NCBI RefSeq assembly: GCF_001720485.1
Contig: NZ_CP017114.1
Span: 2,294,001 to 2,358,000 of the forward strand
DNA length: 64,000 bases
Origin: Cobetia marina
Lineage (GTDB): Bacteria > Pseudomonadota > Gammaproteobacteria > Pseudomonadales > Halomonadaceae
Reading direction: 5' to 3'
A program made the position numbers and the translations under genes. Within the stretch, counting starts at the first letter, position 1; each line of letters opens with the position of its first letter. Below are positions 9,021 through 19,400 of this stretch, piece after piece. The notes beneath the pieces are model-generated. The model was not told where the DNA came from. It searched no databases and saw only the letters and a program-made list of their open reading frames with translations.

Positions 9021-9143
9021 GTGATTTCCGCTCCTGACCGGCATCTCCACCTCCTCTGACGCTGGAATGCGACAACCGAGTGACCCTCCAGCGTCATCTT
9101 GACCTTCCCTCTGAGTCCGGCACACTGACTGCTTTTATTCGTC

Positions 9144-9178
9144 AGCGTTCTGGCCTGCCAACCGCAGGCCAGAACGCT
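9144..9178 (+). promoter_or_regulatory. perfect 15-bp stem-loop before the carbonic anhydrase gene
   Basis: AGCGTTCTGGCCTGC (9144-9158) is the exact inverse of 9164-9178, with a 5-nt loop CAACC. No T-run follows on either strand. It ends 34 bp before the carbonic anhydrase ATG, just upstream of its ribosome site. It could be a factor-assisted terminator for moeA or a leader hairpin of the next gene; the sequence does not decide. Confidence 0.6.
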
Positions 9179-9212
9179 GGAATGTTCCGGACTCTTGAGC
9201 AAGGACATCTCA

Positions 9213-10007
9213 ATGCCAGCCAATTCCTCGTCGCCTCGTGCGTTGTTGCGCCCACTCACCATGGCTGTGCTGCTTGCCACCGCTTCGTCATCCCTCCCGG
9301 CCTTGGCCAATGACAATGAAACGGCACCAGCCCCGGGAACATCCGTCACCGAATGGAGCTACTCGAGTGAGTCGGGCGACAGCGCCAATGGACCGGAACA
9401 CTGGGGAGACCTCACCCCCGGCTACGCGGAATGCGCCAGTGGTGCCCGGCAATCACCGATCGACATCGACAGTCAGTCACGCCCTCTGGAGGAAACAGGG
9501 CCGAAGCTCGACTACCACTCGCCGCTGCTCGTCACTCGGGACACGGGGCACACCTTGCAGATCGAAGGGGCCAGCGGAAACACGATGACACTGGATGGCA
9601 CCCCCTACACTCTGTCACAGGTGCATCTGCATGTGCCCTCGGAACACGCGATCGATGGCAAGCGCGCTGCCATGGAAATCCATCTGGTGCACACCACTCC
9701 AGAAGGCAAGTTGGCAGTGCTGGCCGTGTTGGTCGAGGAAGGACATGACAATCTGGCGCTCAGCCGTCTGTTGAGCCGTCTTCCACAGCGAGGACTCTCC
9801 GAGACTCTGACAAGCGGACTGTCTGCCAACCTGCTGCTGCCACGCGAGCATGCTGGCTGGCAATACTCCGGCTCGCTGACCACTCCGCCATGTTCTGAAC
9901 CCGTCACCTGGTTTGTGATGAAATCACCGATCGAAGCCTCTCGGTCACAGATCGATGCCTACCTGGAGTGGCAAGGAGGGGAGAATTCTCGCCCTCTCCA
10001 ACGCTGA
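9213..10007 (+). CDS. periplasmic alpha-type carbonic anhydrase
   Basis: The protein has 264 residues from ATG 9213, with AAGGA seven bases upstream; an in-frame TTG at 9195 is possible but has no such site. Residues 1-32 are a signal peptide ending in LPALA. The alpha-CA core follows: HWGDL, ARQSPIDID, the zinc ligands H138 and H140 in VHLHVPSEH and H157 in MEIHLVH, and TTPPCSEPVTW near the C-terminus. It hydrates CO2 to bicarbonate in the periplasm. Next to a periplasmic formate dehydrogenase that releases CO2 the location is suggestive, but it has its own terminator and probably its own promoter. Length is normal for the family. Confidence 0.94.
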   Translation: MPANSSSPRALLRPLTMAVLLATASSSLPALANDNETAPAPGTSVTEWSYSSESGDSANGPEHWGDLTPGYAECASGARQSPIDIDSQSRPLEETGPKLDYHSPLLVTRDTGHTLQIEGASGNTMTLDGTPYTLSQVHLHVPSEHAIDGKRAAMEIHLVHTTPEGKLAVLAVLVEEGHDNLALSRLLSRLPQRGLSETLTSGLSANLLLPREHAGWQYSGSLTTPPCSEPVTWFVMKSPIEASRSQIDAYLEWQGGENSRPLQR

Positions 10008-10032
10008 CGACACGATTTCCTCTCAAACCATG

Positions 10033-10064
10033 AAAACGCCACCCGACAGGGTGGCGTTTTTTTT
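10033..10064 (+). terminator. rho-independent terminator of the carbonic anhydrase gene
   Basis: AAAACGCCACCC (10033-10044) pairs perfectly with GGGTGGCGTTTT (10049-10060) and continues into a run of T residues. Confidence 0.93.
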
Positions 10065-10493
10065 CGTGTGCTCAGAAACATATTTCAAACGTTTAAGCAA
10101 CGGACATTACTGACCAGCGAGCGCCTACTTATAAGGATATCTTAAAGTAATGCGATTTTTCGCCACGATATTAATCAGTTAGCGGCATTCCATGAACGCA
10201 TCGATACGAAACCAGAATAATCATACCCAGGGAATGATCCAGATACGTCCTTGCAGCGTTCTTGAAAACACACCCCATACCGCCATGCTACTCAGGTATC
10301 AGTGGCGTAGACAGCATCGACGAATTGAACAAGAAATCGAGAAACACAAGAAAATCAAATCAAACGATATATAAACGCATATCATTCATGCGACAGTGCT
10401 AGAAAAATGAACCCACACATAATACTGTGTTAATCATTGATAATTAATAGAAAGTCGTAAAAGCACACAAGAAGTGCCATTGAGGACAACAAT
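10065..10493. other. AT-rich intergenic region upstream of the giant adhesin
   Basis: These 429 bp are much lower in GC than their surroundings and probably contain the adhesin promoter and its control sites. A 60-residue frame at 10192-10374 (+) has no ribosome site and no family likeness, so I do not call it a gene. An inverted repeat, ACACA-N6-TGTGT, lies at 10415-10430, 64 bp before the adhesin start. Several TA-rich hexamers resemble -10 boxes but none pairs with a convincing -35, so no promoter is asserted. Confidence 0.6.
10415..10430. promoter_or_regulatory. inverted repeat upstream of the adhesin gene
   Basis: ACACA-TAATAC-TGTGT is a perfect 5-6-5 inverted repeat in the AT-rich leader of the adhesin gene. 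The geometry resembles a dimeric regulator site, though the half-site is not the TGTGA of CRP. It is an operator candidate only. Confidence 0.35.
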
Positions 10494-13400
10494 ATGCCAG
10501 TCAATGCCAAGGTCGCTCCGCACGGTCAACTCGAAAGTCAGGAAGCTATCCTGCGTGAAGTCGATAACATCACCCTCAATGAAGCCTCGGATGTCAGCCT
10601 GGACCTCCATCCACGTGACGTAGAAATGATGACCCGCCAAGGGGACAACCTGCTTGTCACTCTTGAGAACGGGGATCTGGTCACGATCGAGAGTTTCTAC
10701 GCCGACCCCAGCGAACTTAGTCATCTGTATCTTCAGGGTGATGAATTCGCTGGAGAAATATTCCAGGTCGGCCTTGGCGAGGCCGGTGCCAGTGGCGCAG
10801 TCCCCTTCACGAGCACTGCGACATTGACCACGGCAGAGTCTGCCCTCGCCACAGCGGCAGCGGGAGCAAGCTCTGTCGGCGCCGGGGCGGAAGCAGCCAC
10901 CGGCGCAGGGGCTGGCGCCGGCATCAGTACTGCCGGACTGGTGGCAGGCGGTGTTGCAGTAGCCGCCGGCGTTGGGGTTGCCGCAGCCACTTCTAGCGAT
11001 AGCGCTTCCTCTGATGCGGACACGACAGCACCCGATGCTCCTCTTCTGAGCGACACCAATGGCATGGTCCTCAGCGGCATCAGCGAGCCCGGTGCCACTA
11101 TCGAAGTCATCAATGCATCCGGTGAGATCGTGGGCACCGCGACGGCTGATGCCGATGGCAACTTTATCGTTGAGCTGGATCCGCTGCAGAAGCCAGGCAC
11201 CGAACTGAGCGCCACTGCTACCGATGCCGCTGGCAACGAAAGTGCTGTCTCCGACACCCTGCTGGTGCCGGAAGATGCCGACGTCACCGCACCGAACACG
11301 CCGACCATCGCCTCTGCCACCGACGACGTGGAAGCCGTAACCGGCACCCTTGCCGATGGCGACAGCACCAATGATGCGACGCCAACCCTGACCGGCAGCG
11401 CCGAAGCCGGCAGCACCGTCACGATCACCCACAACGGTGAAGTGATCGCTACTGTCACGGCAGATACCAATGGCAGCTGGACCTACACCCCGACGACCGC
11501 GCTGACCGAGGGCGATCAGACCTTCAGCGTCACCGCCACCGATGCCGCGGGCAACGAAAGTGCGGCGTCTAGCGAGTTCACGCTGACCGTCGATACCACC
11601 GCACCGGGTGCACCGACGCTGATCGAGTCCGATGGCACCACTGTCTCCGGCACGGCCGAGGCTGGCAGCGATGTCGTCATCACCAACAGCGATGGTCAGG
11701 ACGTCGGTAGCGGCATTGCCGAGGATGACGGCTCCTTCAGCATTGTCCTGGATCCGGCACAGGAAGATGGCGAGACGCTGACGGCGACCGCCACTGATGC
11801 CGCGGGCAATATCAGCAGTGATTCAGCACCGACCATCGTGGATACCGGTATCGATGCCACCGCGCCGAACACGCCGACCATCGCCTCCGCGATCGACGAC
11901 GTGCCTGATGGCACCAGCACCCTCGCCGATGGCGACAGCACCAACGACGCCACCCCGACCCTGACCGGCAGCGCCGAAGCCGGCAGCACCGTCACGATTA
12001 CCCACAACGGTGAGGAAATCGCGACAGTCACCGCCGATGCCAATGGCAGCTGGACCTACACCCCGACGACCGCGCTGACCGAGGGCGATCAGACCTTCAG
12101 CGTCACCGCCACCGATGCCGCAGGCAACGTGAGTGCACCGTCTGCCGACTTCACGCTCACCGTCGACACCACCGCGCCGGATGCACCGGTCCTGACTGAA
12201 ACCGATGGTGAAACCGCCAATGGCAGTACGGTCAATGGCAGCGCCGAAGCCGGCGGGACCGTCGAGATCACCAACGGTGATGGCGATCGCCTGGGCTCTG
12301 GCACCGTCGCGGATGACGGCACCTTCAGCATCACGCTGTCTCCGAAGCAGGATGCTGGCACCGAGCTGACGGCTACCGTCACTGATGCTGCAGGCAATGA
12401 GAGCCCGGCCTCCGACACCCTGCTGGTGCCGGAAGATGCCGACGTCACCGCACCGAACACGCCGACCATCGCCTCTGCCACCGACGACGTGGAAGCCGTC
12501 ACAGGCACCCTCGCCTCTGGTGACAGCACCAATGACGCGACCCCGACGCTGACCGGCAGCGCCGAGATCGGTAGCACCATCACCGTCACGCATAATGGCG
12601 AAGTGATCGGCACGTCCACCGCCGATAGCAATGGCACCTGGAGCTTCACACCAGGCACCGAATTCGCCGATGGCGAGCACGTCTTCAGCGTCACCGCGAC
12701 TGATGAAGCCGGCAACGTGAGCGCGCCGTCTGGCGAGTTCACGCTGACGGTTGATACCACTGCGCCGGATGCGCCGATTCTGTCCGAGACCGATGGCGAG
12801 ACCGCCAACGGCAGCACCGTCAATGGCAGCGCCGAGGCCGGGGGGACCGTCGAGATTACCGATGTCGATGGCGTTGTGCTTGGCACCGGCACCGTTGCCG
12901 ATGACGGCACCTTCAGCATCACGCTGTCTCCAAAGCAGGAAGCCGGCACTGAGCTGACGGCTACCGTCACCGATGCCGCAGGCAACGAAAGTGCTGTCTC
13001 CGACACCCTGGTGGTGCCGGAAGATGCCGACGTCACCGCACCGAATGCGCCGACCATCGCATCTGCCACGGATGATGTGGCGGCCGTAACCGGCACCCTC
13101 GCCGATGGCGACAGCACCAACGACGCCACCCCGACCCTGACCAGCAGCGCCGAAGCCGGCAGCACCGTCACGATTACCCACAACGGTGAGGAAATCGCGA
13201 CAGTCACCGCCGATGCCAATGGCACCTGGAGCTTCACGCCCGAGACCGATTTCGCCGATGGCGAGCACGTCTTCAGCGTCACCGCCACCGATGCTGCGGG
13301 CAACGAAAGTGCACCGTCTGCCGACTTCACGCTCACCGTCGACACCGTCGCGCCAGATGCACCAGTGCTGGCCGAGACCGATGGCGAAACCGCCAATGGC

Positions 13401-16400
13401 AGCACGGTCAACGGCAGCGCTGAAGCCGGCGGGACCGTCGAGATCACCGATGTCGATGGCGTTGTGCTTGGCACCGGCACTGTTGCCGATGACGGCACCT
13501 TCAGCATCACGCTGTCTCCGAAGCAGGATGCTGGCACCGAGCTGACGGCTACCGTCACTGATGCTGCAGGCAATGAAAGCGCAGCCTCTGCCGCATTGAC
13601 CGTGCCGGAAGATGCCGACGTCACCGCGCCGAATGCGCCGACCATCGCATCTGCCACCGATGACGTGGAAGCCGATACCGGCGCCCTCGCCGATGGCGAC
13701 AGCACCAATGATGCGACCCCGACCCTGACCGGCAGCGCCGAAGCCGGCAGCACCGTGACCCTCACCCACAATGGTGAAGAGATCGGCACCACCACCGCCG
13801 ACAGTAACGGCACCTGGAGCTTCACGCCCGAGACCGATTTCGCCGATGGCGAGCACGTCTTCAGCGTCACCGCCACCGATGCTGCGGGCAACGAAAGTGC
13901 ACCGTCTGCCGACTTCACGCTCACCGTCGACACCGTCGCGCCAGATGCACCAGTGCTGGCCGAGACCGATGGCGAAACCGCCAATGGCAGTACGGTCAAT
14001 GGCAGCGCCGAAGCCGGGGGGACCGTCGAGATCACCGATGTCGATGGCGTTGTGCTTGGCACCGGCACTGTTGCCGATGACGGCACCTTCAGCATCACGC
14101 TGTCTCCGAAGCAGGATGCTGGCACCGAGCTGACGGCTACCGTCACTGATGCTGCAGGCAATGAAAGCGCAGCCTCTGCCGCATTGACCGTGCCGGAAGA
14201 TGCCGACGTCACCGCGCCGAATGCGCCGACCATCGCATCTGCCACCGATGACGTGGAAGCCGATACCGGCGCCCTCGCCGATGGCGACAGCACCAATGAT
14301 GCGACCCCGACCCTGACCGGCAGCGCCGAAGCCGGCAGCACCGTGACCCTCACCCACAATGGTGAAGAGATCGGCACCACCACCGCCGACAGTAACGGCA
14401 CGTGGAGCTTCACACCGGCGACAGGCTTCGCCGATGGCGAACACGTCTTCAGTGTTACCGCGACTGATGCCGCCGCCAACGAAAGTGCACCGTCTGCCGA
14501 CTTCACGCTCACCGTCGACACCACCGCGCCAGATGCACCAGTGCTGGCCGATACCGATGGCGAAACCGCCAATGGCAGTACGGTCAATGGCAGTGCCGAA
14601 GCCGGTGGCACCGTCGAGATCACCAACGGTGATGGCGACCTGCTGGGCTCTGGCACCGTCGCGGATGACGGCACCTTCAGCATCACGCTGTCGCCGAAGC
14701 AGGATGCTGGCACCGAGCTGACCGCCACTGTCACCGATGCTGCTGGCAATGAAAGTGCTGTCTCCGACACACTGGTGGTGCCGGAAGATGCCGACGTCAC
14801 CGCCCCGAACACGCCGACCATCGCATCTGCCACCGATGACGTGGAAGCCGTCACAGGCGCCCTCGCCTCGGGCGACAGCACCAATGATGCGACCCCGACC
14901 CTGACCGGCAGCGCCGAAGCCGGCAGCACCGTGACCCTCACCCACAATGGTGAAGAGATCGGCACCACCACCGCCGACAGTAACGGCACGTGGAGCTTCA
15001 CACCGGCGACAGGCTTCGCCGATGGCGAACACGTCTTCAGTGTTACCGCGACTGATGCCGCCGCCAACGAAAGTGCACCGTCTGCCGACTTCACGCTCAC
15101 CGTCGACACCACCGCGCCGGATGCACCAGTGCTGGCCGAGACCGATGGCACCACCGTCGCGGGCACCGGCGAAGCCGGCACCACGATCGAGATCACCAAT
15201 ACTGCTGGCGACGTCCTGGGCTCTGCTGAGGTCGACACCGATGGCAACTTCTCGGTCGCGCTGTCTCCCGAGCAGGATGCCGGCACCGAACTTAGCGCCA
15301 CCGTCACCGATGCCGCAGGCAACGAAAGTGCTGTCTCCGACACCCTGGTGGTGCCGGAAGATGCCGACGTCACCGCCCCGAACACGCCGACCATCGCCTC
15401 CGCCACTGATGATGTGGCGGCTGTCACAGGCACCCTCGCCAATGGCGACAGCACCAATGATGCGACTCCGACGCTGACCGGCAGCGCCGAAGCCGGCAGT
15501 GCTGTCACGATTACCCACAACGGTGAGGAAATCGCGACAGTCACCGCCGATGCCAATGGCACCTGGAGCTTCACACCGGCGACTGGCTTCGCCGGTGGTG
15601 ATCACGTCTTCAGCGTCACTGCCACCGATGAAGCCGGCAACGAAAGTGCATCGTCTGCCGACTTCACTCTCACCGTCGACACCACCGCGCCCGACGCACC
15701 ATTTCTGGCCGAGACCGATGGCACCACCGTCACCGGCACCGGTGAAGCCGGTACCACGGTCGAGATCACCAATGCTGCTGGCGACGTCCTGGGCTCTGCT
15801 GAGGTCGACACCGATGGCAACTTCTCGGTCGCGCTGTCTCCCGAGCAGGATGCCGGCACCGAGCTGACCGCCACTGTCACCGATGCCGCAGGCAACGAAA
15901 GTGCTGTCTCCGACACCCTGGTGGTGCCGGAAGATGCCGACGTTACCGCCCCGAACGCGCCGACCATCGCCTCCGCCACGGATAATGTGGAAGCCGTGAC
16001 CGGCTCCCTCGCCGATGGCGACAGCACCAATGATGCGACTCCGACGCTGACCGGTAGTGCCGAGATTGGCAGCACCGTCACCCTCACCCACAACGGTGAA
16101 GAGATCGGCACCGCTACCGCCGACAGCAACGGCACGTGGAGCTTCACACCGGCGACTGACTTCGCCGATGGCGAACACGTCTTCAGCGTCACCGCCACCG
16201 ATGCCGCGGGCAACGAAAGTGCACCGTCTGCCGACTTCACGCTCACCGTCGACACCACCGCGCCTGAAGTTCCGAGCCTTGCGCTCACCGCCGACACCAA
16301 CGTCGCGGACGATGGCATCACCAGCAATGGGGAAGTCACCGTCAGCGATCTGGAAGCCGACGCCAGCTGGGAATACACCACCGACGGCGGCACCACCTGG

Positions 16401-19400
16401 GTCGATGGCACGGGGGCTACCTTCACTCTCGCCGCAGGCAGCTATGCCGATGGCACGGTGCAGATCCGTCAGACCGATGTCGCCGGCAACGTCAGCGACG
16501 CCGTGAACCTGGGCGCCGTCACCGTCGATGCCACCATCGCGGCACCGAGCCTTGCGCTCACCGCCGACACCAACGTCGCGGACGACGGCATCACCAGCAA
16601 TGGTGAGGTCACCGTCAGTGGTCTCGAGACCGATGCCACCTGGGAAGTCTCCCTCGACGGCGGCACCACTTGGGATGCTCGCACTGGCACCACCTTCACG
16701 CTGGACGAAGGCAGCTATGCCGATGGCACGGTGCAGATCCGTCAGACCGATGTCGCGGGCAACGTCAGCGACGCCGTGAACCTGGGCGCCGTGACCGTGG
16801 ATACCACCGACCCGACGGGCAGCATCGCCTTCGTCGATGGTGACGATGCCCTCCTCAATCTGGCAGACATCAGCGCCGTCGATCTGACTGGCAGCATCGA
16901 GGCCGGCCTCGACAGCAGCAATGTCGTGATCACCATCACTGACAGCGCCGATCCGGCCAACGAGATCACCGTCGCCACGACTGACATTACGATCGACGGT
17001 GCCGGCAATCTGTCCGTAACCGGTCTGGACCTGAGCACCGAAACTTCCGGGCTCACCGAAGGCGCCCTCACCGTCTCGATGACCGTGACCGATGTAGCGG
17101 GCAGTACGTTCGAGACCGACGGCACCACCACCAGTGATCTCACGGCGCCTGAAGTCCCGAGCCTTGCGCTCACCGCCGACACCAACGTCGCGGACGACGG
17201 CATCACCAACAATGGCGAGGTCACCGTCAGTGGTCTCGAGACCGATGCCAGCTGGGAAGTCTCCCTCGACGGCGGCACCACCTGGGATGCCCGCACTGGC
17301 ACCACCTTCACCCTGGACGAAGGTGTCTACGCCGATGGCGTTGTGCAGATCCGTCAGACCGATCTCGCCGGCAACGTCAGCGACGCCGTGAACCTGGGCG
17401 CCGTGACCGTGGATACCACCGACCCGACGGGCAGCATCGCCTTCGTCGATGGTGGCAATGGCCTTCTCAATCTGGCAGACATCAGCGCCGTCGATCTGAC
17501 TGGCAGCATCGAGGCCGGCCTCGACAGCAGCAATGTCGTGATCACCATCACAGACAGCGCCGAGCCGGCCAATGAGTACACCGTCGACGCTGGCAACATC
17601 TCGGTCGGCACCGACGGCGCGCTCTCGGTGACTGGCCTGGATCTCTCTGCCCTCACAGCAGGCACCCTCGCCGTCTCGATGACCGTCACCGATGTAGCGG
17701 GCAATACGTTCGAGACCGACGGCACCACCACCAGTGATCTCACGGTGCCTGAAATCCCGAACCTTGCGCTCACCGCCGACACCAACGTCGCGGACGACGG
17801 CATCACCAGCAATGGTGAGGTCACCGTCAGTGGTCTCGAGACCGATGCCACCTGGGAAGTCTCCCTCGACGGCGGCACCACCTGGGATGCTCGCACTGGC
17901 ACCACCTTCACCCTGGACGAAGGTATCTACGCCGATGGCGTTGTGCAGATCCGTCAGACCGATGTCGCGGGCAACGTCAGTGACGCCGTGAACCTGGGCG
18001 CCGTTACCGTGGATACCACCGACCCGACGGGCAGCATCGCCTTCGTCGATGGTGACGATGCCCTCCTCAATCTGGCAGACATCAGCGCCGTCGATCTGAC
18101 TGGCAGCATCGAGGCCGGCCTCGACAGCAGCAATGTCGTGATCACCATCACTGACAGCGCCGATCCGGCCAACGAGATCACCGTCGCCACGACTGACATT
18201 ACGATCGACGGTGCCGGCAATCTGTCCGTAACCGGTCTGGACCTGAGCACCGAAACTTCCGGGCTCACCGAAGGCGCCCTCACCGTCTCGATGACCGTCA
18301 CCGATGTAGCGGGCAATACGTTCGAGACCGACGGCACCACCACCAGTGATCTCACGACGCCTGAAATCCCGAGCCTTGCGCTCACCGCCGACACCAACGT
18401 CGCGGACGACGGCATCACCAGCAATGGTGAGGTCACCGTCAGTGGTCTCGAGACCGATGCCACCTGGGAAGTCTCCCTCGACGGCGGCACCACCTGGAAT
18501 GCTGGCACTGGCACCACCTTCACGCTGGACGAGGGTGTCTACGCCGATGGCGTTGTGCAGATCCGTCAGACCGATCTCGCGGGCAACGTCAGCGACGCCG
18601 TGAACCTGGGCACCGTCACCGTGGATACCACCGACCCGACGGGCAGCATCGCCTTCGTCGATGGTGGCGATGGCCTCCTCAATCTGGCGGACATCAACGC
18701 CGTCGATCTGACTGGCAGCATCGAAGCCGGCCTCGACAGCAGCAATGTCGTGATCACCATCACTGACAGCGCCGAACCGGCCAACACGTACACCGTCGAT
18801 GCAGGCGACATCACCGTCGATGACGAAGGGAATGTCTCGGTGACCGGCCTGGATCTGTCCGCACTCACCGCAGGTGCACTCAGTGTCGCGATGACCGTCA
18901 CCGATGCGGCGGGCAACACCGCCGAAGCCACCGGTGCGACCACCAGTGATCTGACCGACCCGCTCAACAGTGCCATCGACTTCGTGGATGGCGATGATGG
19001 CCAGCTGAACGCCAGTGACACCACTGCCGTCGCCCTCAGCGGCAGCATCGAAGCCGGCCTCGACAGCAGCAATGTCGTGATCACCATCACTGACAGCGCC
19101 GAACCGGCCAACACGTTCACCGTCGATGCAGGCGACATCTCCGTCGATGACGAAGGGAATGTCTCGGTGACCGGCCTGGATCTGTCCGCACTCACCGCAG
19201 GCGCGCTCAGTGTCGCGATGATCGTCACCGATGCGGCAGGCAACACCGCCGAAGCCACCGGTGCGACCACCAGTGATCTGACCGCTCCGCTCAACAGTGC
19301 CATCGACTTCGTGGATGGCGATGATGGCCAGCTGAACGCCAGTGACATCACTGCCGTCGCCCTCAGCGGCAGCATCGAAGCCGGCCTCGACAGCAGCAAT

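Noticed and set aside
10192..10374. A 60-residue frame in the adhesin leader
   Set aside because: No ribosome site, basic Lys/Arg/His-rich composition as expected of AT-rich non-coding sequence, and no recognisable family. It may still be a leader peptide, but I cannot support it.
11823..16178. A 1,451-residue open frame on the minus strand, opposite the A repeats
   Set aside because: Together with similar frames at 12089-15574 and 18566-22483 it is a shadow of the adhesin: repeated GC-rich units without stop-forming codons leave other frames open. Its sequence is low in complexity and has no ribosome site or family likeness.
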